From Anaerolineae bacterium (GTDB lineage Bacteria > Chloroflexota > Anaerolineae > Aggregatilineales > Phototrophicaceae): DNA of 64,000 bases. The stretch lies in contig JALHQT010000006.1 in NCBI GenBank assembly GCA_022841825.1, positions 124,001-188,000 on the forward strand, given 5' to 3'. Shown piece by piece: positions 44,398-52,635 of this stretch. Both the position numbers and the translations under genes were made by a program. The stretch's first letter is position 1. Every line of letters starts with the position of its first letter. The notes beneath the pieces were generated by a model. That model did not search any database and was not told where the DNA came from. It saw only the letters and a program-made list of their open reading frames with translations.

Positions 44398-46359
44398 TCA
44401 AGCTGCTGCTGCGCGCCGCCGTGCGATCTCGGGGAGCAGCAATAGCTGAATGAGTCCGTTCATAACCACAATCACCGTGCTGCCTTCGTGCCCCAGCACG
44501 CCGAGCGGCAGCGGTAGGCTGATGACGAACGCGCTGATAATCAGGACGACGATCACGAGCAGCGAAAAGGTGATGTTCTGCCAGACCACGCGCCGCGCCT
44601 TCTTGCTCAGTTGAATGGCGTACGGGATCAGCTCCAGCTTGTCGCCCATCAAAACGAGGTCTGCCGTCTCCATCGCCACGTCGCTGCCCGCCGCGCCCAT
44701 CGCCATGCCGATGCTGGCGGTCGCCAGCGCAGGCGCATCGTTGACGCCATCGCCAACCATCGCCGTCGCCCCGGTGTGTTCCTCCAGTTCGCGGATGACC
44801 GTCACCTTGTCTTCAGGCATCAGCCCGGAATAGACCTTATCCACGCCCAACTGTGCCGCGACGTTCTGCGCCACGCGCGCATTGTCGCCCGTCAGCATAG
44901 CGACCGTCACCCCAGCTTTGTGCAGGAGCGCGATGACTGCTTTCGCCTCCGCGCGCACCTGATCCGCCAGCGCGATCATGCCGACCCACCTGCCGCCATG
45001 CCGTACCAACATGACGGTCTTGCCCTGCGCCTCAAGCTGCTCGCGTGCGGCGGCGAGGACGGGCGGGAGGTCTTCGGCGACCAGCAGATACGCCGGGCTT
45101 CCGACGTGCGTCTCGACCCCATCGATGATGGCGCGCACGCCGCGCCCCATGATCGAGTCAAAGGCGCTTGGTTCCGGGATGGCGATGCCGCGCTCCTGCG
45201 CCGATGCCACCACCGCCTTCGCCAGAGGATGTTCGCTGCGCAGCTCGGCGGACGCGGCAATGCGCAGCAGGTCGTTTTCGCTGTAACCTTCAGTGGCGAT
45301 TGCATCCGTCAAGGCGGGCTTGCCACTGGTCAGTGTGCCCGTCTTATCGAACGCGACTGCCTTGACAGCCGCCAGTCCTTCGAGATATGCACCGCCCTTG
45401 AAGAGGACACCGCCACGCGCCGCCGAGGCAATCGCCGAAATGAACGAGGCGGGCGTGCTGATCACCAGCGCGCACGGGCTGGCAACTGTCATCAGCACCA
45501 TCGCGCGGTAGAAGTTCTCGCCAAAATCGACGTTGAAGGCGAGCGGCGGCACGACAATCAGTACGCCAACGGCGACCAGGATGAAGATGGCGTAGTACTG
45601 CTCGAACTTCTCCAAGAAGCGTTCGGTCGGTGCTTTGCTGTCCTGCGCTTCTTCAACCATCCTGATGACGCGCGCCAGCACCGTATCTTTCGCCGCGCCG
45701 GTCGCCCTCACATCAAGCGCGCCCTGCTTATTGAGCGTACCCGCAAACACCTTCGCGCCGGGCAGCTTATCAACAGGCATCGATTCGCCGGTGATCGGCG
45801 ACTCATCGACCGCCGAACGCCCATCAGCGACGATGCCATCGACCGGAATACGCTCGCCCGGCTGGATCAGGACGATGTCGTCATGGCGAATCTGGTCGAG
45901 TTGCAGAGTGGCGATCTCACCATTGCGGCGAACCTTCGCCTCGTTCGGGTACAGCTTCATCAGGCTTCGAATCGCCTGGCGGCTGCGCCCGATAGCATAA
46001 TCCTGCAAGACGTTGCTGAGAGAAAACAGGAACAGAAGGATTGCACCCTCATGCCACTGGTTGATGCTTGCCGCGCCAAGCGCCGCCAGGATCATCAGCA
46101 TATCGACATCGATCCTGCGCTCACGCAGCAGGCTGTTGAGCGCGTTCCGCGCGCCGTAGAAGCCACCCGCCAGATAGGACACAATATTGAGCGTCAGAAT
46201 CAACCATGCAGGCGCACCCTGGCTTTCCGCAAGCAGGCTGCCGAGGATGGCGAACAGGGTCACGACGACGAAGCGCGGTTCCAGCCATGCCTGTGTCTGC
46301 CATTTCGGTGGGGTTGATTGGGTTTCTGGTGAAGAGGCGGAGGGGATCGCCACGTTCAT
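44398..46359 (-). CDS. P1B-type heavy-metal ATPase (P1B-4-like)
   Basis: A 653-residue metal pump. The ATG at 46359, with AAAGG 8 nt upstream, is preferred to one ten codons earlier. No N-terminal CxxC metal-binding domain is present. Membrane helices are near residues 30-85, 100-125, 250-300 and 590-640. The ion-path motif is SPCALVIST (near residue 293), the phosphorylated Asp is in DKTGTLTSGK (Asp338), ATP motifs are SEHPLAKAV and MVGDGVNDAPALA, and the last helices contain HEGST. SPC plus HEG is the signature of subgroup P1B-4, reported for Co2+, Fe2+ or Zn2+ efflux. The metal is not proven. Confidence 0.88.
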   Translation of the reverse strand: MNVAIPSASSPETQSTPPKWQTQAWLEPRFVVVTLFAILGSLLAESQGAPAWLILTLNIVSYLAGGFYGARNALNSLLRERRIDVDMLMILAALGAASINQWHEGAILLFLFSLSNVLQDYAIGRSRQAIRSLMKLYPNEAKVRRNGEIATLQLDQIRHDDIVLIQPGERIPVDGIVADGRSAVDESPITGESMPVDKLPGAKVFAGTLNKQGALDVRATGAAKDTVLARVIRMVEEAQDSKAPTERFLEKFEQYYAIFILVAVGVLIVVPPLAFNVDFGENFYRAMVLMTVASPCALVISTPASFISAIASAARGGVLFKGGAYLEGLAAVKAVAFDKTGTLTSGKPALTDAIATEGYSENDLLRIAASAELRSEHPLAKAVVASAQERGIAIPEPSAFDSIMGRGVRAIIDGVETHVGSPAYLLVAEDLPPVLAAAREQLEAQGKTVMLVRHGGRWVGMIALADQVRAEAKAVIALLHKAGVTVAMLTGDNARVAQNVAAQLGVDKVYSGLMPEDKVTVIRELEEHTGATAMVGDGVNDAPALATASIGMAMGAAGSDVAMETADLVLMGDKLELIPYAIQLSKKARRVVWQNITFSLLVIVVLIISAFVISLPLPLGVLGHEGSTVIVVMNGLIQLLLLPEIARRRAAAA

Positions 46360-46496
46360 CGCTTTAACCTTTGTGACGATAGATTTCATTCATGTACATA
46401 TTCTATTTTAACCAAAGTAAAAACTATTTTCAACACCAGTCATCGCGTTCTCACATGACGTTCATCCTGTTTTCCTGCCAGCGCGAACATGTCGTC

Positions 46497-46517
46497 GGGG
46501 CGCAGTTATTGCACCCC
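46497..46517. repeat. Degenerate palindrome GGGGCGCA/TGCACCCC
   Basis: Arms at 46497-46504 and 46510-46517 pair with one mismatch. This looks like a worn copy of the GTAGGGGC-type palindrome at 18376-18405. It lies 25 bp from the large hairpin repeat. Confidence 0.5.
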
Positions 46518-46541
46518 TGCAAGACATACGTTTATTGCGTG

Positions 46542-46614
46542 AACCTCACCCCCTGCTCGCTTCGCTCGCGTCCCCCTCTCCGTACACGGAGAGGGGGATT
46601 GAGGGGGTGAGGTT
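46542..46614. repeat. Nested CTCACCCC-type hairpin after the binding protein gene
   Basis: An outer 13-bp perfect stem AACCTCACCCCCT / AGGGGGTGAGGTT (46542-46554, 46602-46614) encloses an inner 11-bp perfect stem CCCCCTCTCCG / CGGAGAGGGGG with a 4-nt loop. It is just downstream of the tandem binding protein gene and may protect or terminate its mRNA. Confidence 0.8.
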
Positions 46615-46631
46615 TTCAAAGTGAGACTAAC

Positions 46632-48590
46632 CTATTCGAGTTCGCCGATGCGTTCAGCAGCGTCGAGGTTCTCGGCAGTCAGCATAATCGGCTCAAGCAA
46701 AATGAGCGAGTTGCGATCCCATTCGCAGCCGCGTGCTTCCAGGGTCGCAACGCGCATCGCGGTACGGCTCTGACCGCCGGGGAACTGCTCAATCGTGCCC
46801 GTCAGTCCGCCGTCACGAACGCTCGCCAGGGCTTCCGGCAGCGCGTCGAAGCCGAAGATGGCGATCTCGTCCTGCAAGCCCGCAGCGATGACCGCTTCCA
46901 ATGCGCCCAGCGCCATATCGTCGTTGGCGGCGATGATGACATCCGGCGGCGCATCGAGACCCGCCAAGCCCGCCTCAGTCACCGTGAGCGCCTCTTCACG
47001 ATTGAAGTTGGCGGTCTGTTCGAAGATGATCGGGTACATATCCGCGACCGCGTCGAGGACATTGTGGACACCTTGATTGCGGTCAATCGCGGGACCCGCG
47101 CCCGGCTGCCCCTGGAGGTGCATGACACGCGCGCCATCCGGGAACATCGCCATGACGGTTTCCGCCTGGATTTCGCCACCGCGCACGTTGTCCGCGCCGA
47201 CATGCGCCAGGATGCCCTCGACGCCCTCGACGCGGCGGTCAATCGTCACGACGATGACGCCCGCGTCAATCGCCTGCTGGAGGGCGGGCGAAATCGCGTC
47301 GACCTGGATCGGCGACAGCACAAGCGCGTTCGCGCCGTTGACGATTGCCGATTCGACATCACCCGTCTGCTTGGTGGTGTCGTTCTCTCCATCTAACTGC
47401 GTCAGATTGATGCCGCCCAGAGCCTCAGCTTCTGCCGCGATCTGCCCCTCCATGTGAACAAAGAACGGGAACGATAGTGATGGTAGCGTCGACGTGATGC
47501 TGATCGTCGAGTCGGCGGGCACCGAGCATGCCGCAATCTCCGCAGCGTACAAATCAGGCGCTGCCGCCATGTCGCCACCCATGTCGCCCAGCTCGCCGAT
47601 TCGCTCAGCAACCATGACATTCTCGGAGGTGATCATAACCGGCTCAAGCAGGATGAGCGCGTTCTCATCCCATTCGCAACCGCGGGCTGCTAGCGCAGCA
47701 ACGCGCATGGCAGTACGGCTCTGACCACCAGGGAACTGCTCAATCGTGCCCGCCAAGCCGCCATCACGAACGCTGGCGAGTGCTTCCGGCAGCGCGTCGA
47801 AGCCGAAGATGGCGATCTCGTCCTGCAAGCCCGCAGCGATGACCGCTTCCAATGCGCCCAGCGCCATATCGTCGTTGGCGGCGATGATGACATCCGGCGG
47901 CGCATCCAGACCCGCCAAGCCCGCCTCAGTCACCGTGAGCGCCTCTTCACGATTGAAGTTGGCGGTCTGTTCGAAGATGATCGGGTACTGGTCGGCGACC
48001 GCATCCAGAACGTTGTGGACGCCACGATTGCGGTCAATCGCGGGACCCGCGCCCGGCTGCCCCTGGAGATGCATGACGGTAGCGCCATCCGGGAACATGC
48101 TGATGACGGTCTCCGCCTGGATTTCGCCGCCGCGCACGTTGTCCGCGCCGACATGCGCCAGGATGCCCTCGACACCTTCGACGCGGCGGTCAATCGTCAC
48201 GACGATGACGCCCGCATCGATTGCCTGCTGAAGCGCGGGCGAAATCGCGTCGACCTGGATGGGCGACAGCACAAGCGCGTTCGCGCCGTTGACGATTGCC
48301 GATTCAACATCACCCGTCTGCTTGGTGGTGTCATTCTCGCCATCCAACTGCGTCAGGTTAATGTTGCCTATCGCTTCGGCTTCCGCCGCGATCTGTCCCT
48401 CCATATGAACGAAGAACGGGAACGATAGTGATGGCAGCGTCGACGTAATGCTCAGAGCAGTATCGGTCGGGCAAGCGGCAATTTCTGCCCCGTAGAGATC
48501 CGGTGCCTGCGCGAAAACAGGCAGTGCAGCCGGCGCGATTAAGAGTAGTACCGCGAAGACCCACAACAAACCCTTAAATTTCCCTGACAT
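46632..48590 (-). CDS. Tandem two-domain sugar-binding protein of an rbs-type ABC transporter
   Basis: A 652-residue secreted protein with one signal peptide (cut after VFA). It contains two almost identical type I periplasmic-binding domains of the RbsB class, about residues 28-335 and 345-652. Each has ISITSTLPSLSFPFFVHMEG-like start (LSITST in the first), LTQLDGENDTTKQTGDVESA, VVTIDRRVEGVEGILAHVGA, ANDDMALGALEAVIAAGL and FGFDALPEALASVRDGGL. The copies differ at few sites, mostly near the ends. The DNA repeat has a 951-bp period with long identical runs. It is the last gene of a LacI-ATPase-permease operon. Two sites on one chain probably share one permease. Ligand unknown. Confidence 0.9.
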   Translation of the reverse strand: MSGKFKGLLWVFAVLLLIAPAALPVFAQAPDLYGAEIAACPTDTALSITSTLPSLSFPFFVHMEGQIAAEAEAIGNINLTQLDGENDTTKQTGDVESAIVNGANALVLSPIQVDAISPALQQAIDAGVIVVTIDRRVEGVEGILAHVGADNVRGGEIQAETVISMFPDGATVMHLQGQPGAGPAIDRNRGVHNVLDAVADQYPIIFEQTANFNREEALTVTEAGLAGLDAPPDVIIAANDDMALGALEAVIAAGLQDEIAIFGFDALPEALASVRDGGLAGTIEQFPGGQSRTAMRVAALAARGCEWDENALILLEPVMITSENVMVAERIGELGDMGGDMAAAPDLYAAEIAACSVPADSTISITSTLPSLSFPFFVHMEGQIAAEAEALGGINLTQLDGENDTTKQTGDVESAIVNGANALVLSPIQVDAISPALQQAIDAGVIVVTIDRRVEGVEGILAHVGADNVRGGEIQAETVMAMFPDGARVMHLQGQPGAGPAIDRNQGVHNVLDAVADMYPIIFEQTANFNREEALTVTEAGLAGLDAPPDVIIAANDDMALGALEAVIAAGLQDEIAIFGFDALPEALASVRDGGLTGTIEQFPGGQSRTAMRVATLEARGCEWDRNSLILLEPIMLTAENLDAAERIGELE

Positions 48591-48727
48591 TTCCTTGAAC
48601 TCCTTATAGGCTAACGTTTGTGCACAGAGTGTTTCGTCGTCAGCTACGACCCAATAGAGTGACTGAAACGCCTGCTGTTTCTCCGGTCGAATCCCTCCTG
48701 TTCCCTTGGACTATGCCCTGATACCTG

Positions 48728-49795
48728 TTAGCGCCGACGCGACTTGATGTAGCGGTCGAAAGCGACGGCGAGGATGATGATCACGCCAATGATGATCTGC
48801 TGGATGTAAGACGAGACGTTGAGCATGACTAAGCCATTGATCAGCACGCCGATCAACAGCGCACCGATCACCGTACCCAGCACATTCCCTTCGCCACCGA
48901 ACAGGCTCGTCCCGCCGATGACCACTGCCGCGATCACGTCGAGTTCCGAGCCAATTCCGGCGACGGCTTCCGACGAGTTGAGGCGCGCCGACAGCACAAA
49001 ACCCGCCAACCCGGCGAAGAACCCCATAATGATGTAAACGCTCAACGTCAGACGCTGCACGTTCAAACCGGAAAGCCGCGCGGCTTCTTTATTGCCGCCA
49101 ACGGCGTAGATGTGGCGCCCATAACGGGTATAGCGCAGCATGATATGCGCCAGCACCGCAAACAGCAGGAAGATGATGACCGGGATCGGCACCCCAATCG
49201 GCACACGCGCCTGCACCATCTCGGTCAGCCAGGGCAGCTCAATCAGCCCCTGCCCCCAGTAACGATAGTCGGGGTTGAAGCCGCTGATGGGACCGCCATT
49301 GGACAGGATGAGGGTGACGCCGCGCCAGATCGTCAGACCGCCCAGGGTCACGACGAAGGCAGGGATGCCCAGGCGCGTGATGACCGTGCCGTGAAGAAAC
49401 CCGACCAGGATACCCACCAGAATCGCCGCGAGCAGCGCCGTGCCGACGCCGAAGCCCTGCACCTCGGACGTATCCAACGAGAGCGTGTTCTGGTTCGTGC
49501 CTTTGACGACAATCGCCGCGACCATGCCCGCAACCGCCAGGATGGAGCCAACCGACAGGTCAATGCCCCCAGTGAGGATGACGAACGTCATGCCAATCGC
49601 CATCAAGCCCACGATGGAGACCTGGCGCAGAACATTGAATACATTCAGCGGATTGAGAAAACGCCCTTCCGTCGCAATCGCAAAGATGACGACCAGAACG
49701 AACAGAAAGATCAGCGGCGCAAACTGGCCGAGGACGCGCGTCAGGTTCTGTCCGCCGGACACGCTTGCTTTGGTGACTGCGCTTGCTTGTGCCAT
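48728..49795 (-). CDS. rbsC-type ABC transporter permease
   Basis: A 355-residue permease of the ribose/galactose/xylose import class. It has about ten hydrophobic segments and the signature GGIDLSVGSILAVAGM (about residues 77-92), plus the cytoplasmic EAARLSGLNV segment that contacts the ATPase and the C-terminal GGEGNVLGTVIGALLIG. The ATG at 49795 is preferred to a TTG seven codons upstream. It lies 51 bp after the ATPase and 137 bp before the binding protein gene. Confidence 0.92.
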   Translation of the reverse strand: MAQASAVTKASVSGGQNLTRVLGQFAPLIFLFVLVVIFAIATEGRFLNPLNVFNVLRQVSIVGLMAIGMTFVILTGGIDLSVGSILAVAGMVAAIVVKGTNQNTLSLDTSEVQGFGVGTALLAAILVGILVGFLHGTVITRLGIPAFVVTLGGLTIWRGVTLILSNGGPISGFNPDYRYWGQGLIELPWLTEMVQARVPIGVPIPVIIFLLFAVLAHIMLRYTRYGRHIYAVGGNKEAARLSGLNVQRLTLSVYIIMGFFAGLAGFVLSARLNSSEAVAGIGSELDVIAAVVIGGTSLFGGEGNVLGTVIGALLIGVLINGLVMLNVSSYIQQIIIGVIIILAVAFDRYIKSRRR

Positions 49796-49846
49796 AACCA
49801 CGATACCCTTTCCCAATCCCCCTGAATGATCTCAAAAAATGCTGGC

Positions 49847-51376
49847 TTACGAAACCAGCGCGCGCGCCAGAGTCATCATCTGCATCAGCTTTTCTTCTGT
49901 CGCATCCGCGCGCAGAATTTCGCCAGTCAGCTTCCCTTCACGGATCGTGATGATCCGGTCGCTCATGCCCAGGATTTCCGGCAGCTCGGACGAAATCATG
50001 ATGACTGCGATCCCCTGATCTGCCATCTGATGCAGCAGCGCATGAACTTCCGCCTTCGCGCCCACGTCGATCCCGCGCGTCGGCTCATCCACAATCAGCA
50101 CGCGCGGTTGCAGCGCCAGCCAGCGCGCGATGACGACTTTCTGCTGGTTACCGCCGCTCAGGTTCGAGACGAGCTGTTCAGGGCTTGTCATACGCACGTT
50201 GAGCATCTGGCGGTATTCGTCGATCAGCTTCGACTCCTGGCTTTCGCGCACGAAAGTGCCCCACTGAAGCAGCTTGCCAAGCGCGGCGATGCTCATGTTC
50301 TGCCGAATGGCAAGCGCCAGGAACAGTGCCTGCTGCTTGCGGTCTTCCGGTACCAGACCTATCCCATGTCGTATCGCGTCTTCGGGCGACTTAATGCGGA
50401 CAGACTGACCCTCGACGCGCACTTCACCACTGTCGTAGGGATCGGCACCGAAAATCGCGCGGGCAATTTCAGTGCGTCCCGCGCCGACCAGCCCGGCAAG
50501 TCCGAGAATTTCACCCTTGTAGACCTCAAAGCTGATGTCATTCAGGACAATCGCTGCGGCATCCTGTGCATTGCCCCTGCGCGTAATGCCATGCACGCTC
50601 AAGGCAGCCTGCCTCGTGTGCTGTTTGTGCTGCCCCGCATAGAGGTCATCGACGGCGCGCCCAACCATCATGCGGATAATGTCGGGAATTCCGATGTCTT
50701 TGACATCCGCTTCCCCCGCATTATGCCCATCGCGCAGCACCGTGATGCGATCACAGATTTCCATCACCTCTTCGAGACGATGCGTCACGAAGATAATCCC
50801 CAGCCCCTGCTTCTTCAACTCGCGGATAATGTTGAAGAGCAGATCGACTTCTTTGTCACTCAGCGCGGACGTGGGTTCGTCCATGATGATGAGTTTCGAC
50901 TGCATCGAGAGCGCACGGGCGATTTCGACCATCTGCTGCTCTGCAACACTCAGGTCGCGCACCTGCGTCATTGGATCGAGCGAGATGCCGAGTCGATCCG
51001 TCAGGTCGCGCGTCTGCCGCGCCATCTCGCCCCATTTGAGCAGTACGCCGCTGGTCGGCTCGCGCCCAATAAAGACGTTTTCGGCAATCGTCAACTGTGG
51101 CACCAGGTTGAATTCCTGATAGATGGTGACGATGCCTTTCCGCTGCGCCTCAAACGGATTGCTGAGCTGTATTTCAGTGCCATTCAGCCGGATGCTGCCT
51201 GCGTCCGGCTGATGCGCGCCAGAAAGGATTTTGAGTAGCGTACTTTTCCCCGCGCCGTTTTCCCCCAACAGCCCATGGACTTCGCCGGGCATCACCGTGA
51301 ATGCAACATCATCCACCGCCCTGACGCCCGGAAACTGCTTGACAATATGCGTCATCTGCAACAATGGCTGAGTCAT
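49847..51376 (-). CDS. rbsA-type ABC transporter ATPase, two nucleotide-binding domains
   Basis: A 509-residue tandem ATPase of carbohydrate uptake class 2. The first domain has Walker A GENGAGKST, signature LSVAEQQMVEIARAL and Walker B LIIMDEPTSAL. The second has GLAGLVGAGRTEIAR, a degenerate Walker A typical of RbsA, signature LSGGNQQKVVIARWL and Walker B VLIVDEPTRGID. It powers the permease encoded after it. The start overlaps the LacI stop (TGATGA), so the regulator and pump are coupled. Confidence 0.94.
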   Translation of the reverse strand: MTQPLLQMTHIVKQFPGVRAVDDVAFTVMPGEVHGLLGENGAGKSTLLKILSGAHQPDAGSIRLNGTEIQLSNPFEAQRKGIVTIYQEFNLVPQLTIAENVFIGREPTSGVLLKWGEMARQTRDLTDRLGISLDPMTQVRDLSVAEQQMVEIARALSMQSKLIIMDEPTSALSDKEVDLLFNIIRELKKQGLGIIFVTHRLEEVMEICDRITVLRDGHNAGEADVKDIGIPDIIRMMVGRAVDDLYAGQHKQHTRQAALSVHGITRRGNAQDAAAIVLNDISFEVYKGEILGLAGLVGAGRTEIARAIFGADPYDSGEVRVEGQSVRIKSPEDAIRHGIGLVPEDRKQQALFLALAIRQNMSIAALGKLLQWGTFVRESQESKLIDEYRQMLNVRMTSPEQLVSNLSGGNQQKVVIARWLALQPRVLIVDEPTRGIDVGAKAEVHALLHQMADQGIAVIMISSELPEILGMSDRIITIREGKLTGEILRADATEEKLMQMMTLARALVS

Positions 51377-52395
51377 CAGGTGGCACTCCCTGTACGCGGC
51401 GAAGTGGTCGATTGTCGGATCATCAACTGAGGTTGCAGCACGACCTGCGTCGTCTCCAGTTGCTCGGCGTGGATCAGTTTGAGCAGCAGATCGATTGCCG
51501 CGCGCGCCATGTCTTCCAGCGGTTGACGCACCGTCGTGAGCGGCGGGTTCAGGAAACGGCTGATTTCGATGTCGTCCACGCCGACCAGGGAGACATCGTC
51601 CGGCACATTCAAGCCGCGCTCCTGGATAGCGCGCAGCGCACCGACCGCCATCCGGTCATTGCTGGCAAAGACCGCCGTCGGCACATCACCCGTCGAGAAG
51701 AGATTCTGGAGAGCCGTATAACCGTCATCACATCCCCAGCTATTGCCCGAATGCTGCACATAATGCGAAGGCAATCCATGCGCAGCCAGCACCGATTGCC
51801 AGCCACGCAGCCGTTCCTGCGCCGGGCGTGTGTGGGTGGGACCACCCAGATGGGCAATATGCGTATGCCCCAGATCCACGAGATGCTGGGTGGCGAGCTG
51901 CCCTGCGCGGAAATTGTCGAGCGTGCACGACGGCGACTGATAGCCTTCGGGCACACGGTCAATTGCCACATGCGGGGTCACAAGTCCATCCAGTGAACTG
52001 CTGTGTGCGCCCGCTGTCTGTGCGATCAGCAAGCCATCCGCCCAGCGGCGCGCTGCGCGGCGGATGCAAACCGCCTCACGGTCGCTGTTCTCATGAGAAT
52101 TGAAGATCAGGAGGGTGTAACCGTGTTCCTGCGCCACATCTTCAGCAGCGCTGACGATGGCGGCAAAATAAGGGTTGGAGAGATCGGGAACGACAAAGGC
52201 GATGGCTTGGGTTTGCCCCGTGCGCAGCCCCTGCGCGACAACATGCGGCGTGTAGCCAAGTTTCTCGATGGCTCCCAGCACGCGCTCGCGGGTTTTGTGC
52301 GAAACATAAGGCCAGTCACGCATCACATTGGAGACCGTCGTGACCGAGACTTCGGCATATTCAGCGACGTCACGTAAAGTGACATGATGAACCAT
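51376..52395 (-). CDS. LacI-family transcriptional regulator of the ABC operon
   Basis: A 339-residue repressor. The N-terminal helix-turn-helix is VTLRDVAEYAEVSVTTVSNV with the hinge GYTPHVVAQGLRTG, then a periplasmic-binding-type ligand domain with IAFVVPDLSNPYFAAI, VAIDRVPEGY and VFASNDRMAVGALRAI. The ATG at 52395 follows CAGGAAA. It is first in its own operon (regulator, ATPase, permease, binding protein) and is divergent from the glpAB fusion, so the shared spacer is its likely target. Confidence 0.92.
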   Translation of the reverse strand: MVHHVTLRDVAEYAEVSVTTVSNVMRDWPYVSHKTRERVLGAIEKLGYTPHVVAQGLRTGQTQAIAFVVPDLSNPYFAAIVSAAEDVAQEHGYTLLIFNSHENSDREAVCIRRAARRWADGLLIAQTAGAHSSSLDGLVTPHVAIDRVPEGYQSPSCTLDNFRAGQLATQHLVDLGHTHIAHLGGPTHTRPAQERLRGWQSVLAAHGLPSHYVQHSGNSWGCDDGYTALQNLFSTGDVPTAVFASNDRMAVGALRAIQERGLNVPDDVSLVGVDDIEISRFLNPPLTTVRQPLEDMARAAIDLLLKLIHAEQLETTQVVLQPQLMIRQSTTSPRTGSAT

Positions 52396-52427
52396 TTTGT
52401 CTATTTCCTGAAACAAACATTGGAATA

Positions 52428-52439
52428 TTTAACGTTTCA
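52428..52439 (-). promoter_or_regulatory. Possible LacI-type operator
   Basis: TTTAACGTTTCA is a near-palindrome centred on CG; its complement starts TGAAACG, the typical LacI/GalR half-site. It lies 33 bp upstream of the lacI ATG. Confidence 0.45.
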
Positions 52440-52545
52440 CATTTCAGATTGGATTGTAACAAGCCCATGAGTGATGTCAAGAAATTCATCGCCTGCGGTT
52501 CGGTGGATCTGGGGCGGCGTGATAAAATAGGTTCAAGGTGCGACG

Positions 52546-52589
52546 TGCGTGGTGCGTACAGACAAGTCGCAGCTTCTTCGCACCACGCA
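52546..52589. repeat. Inverted repeat upstream of glpAB
   Basis: An 11-bp perfect stem TGCGTGGTGCG / CGCACCACGCA (52546-52556, 52579-52589). A -10-like TAAAAT lies at 52523-52528, so the stem could form in the glpAB leader. Role unknown. Confidence 0.55.
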
Positions 52590-52635
52590 TTAGGCACTTC
52601 GTCGTGCAAGTCATCCCATTCATGAGGTAAATCCT

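Noticed and set aside
44611-46317. 568-codon plus-strand open frame
   Set aside because: Antisense to the P1B ATPase. The translation is low-complexity and has no family pattern.
46632-48590. CRISPR or short tandem repeat as explanation for the repeated DNA
   Set aside because: The repeat unit is 951 bp, coding and in frame. No short repeat-spacer pattern exists anywhere in the window.
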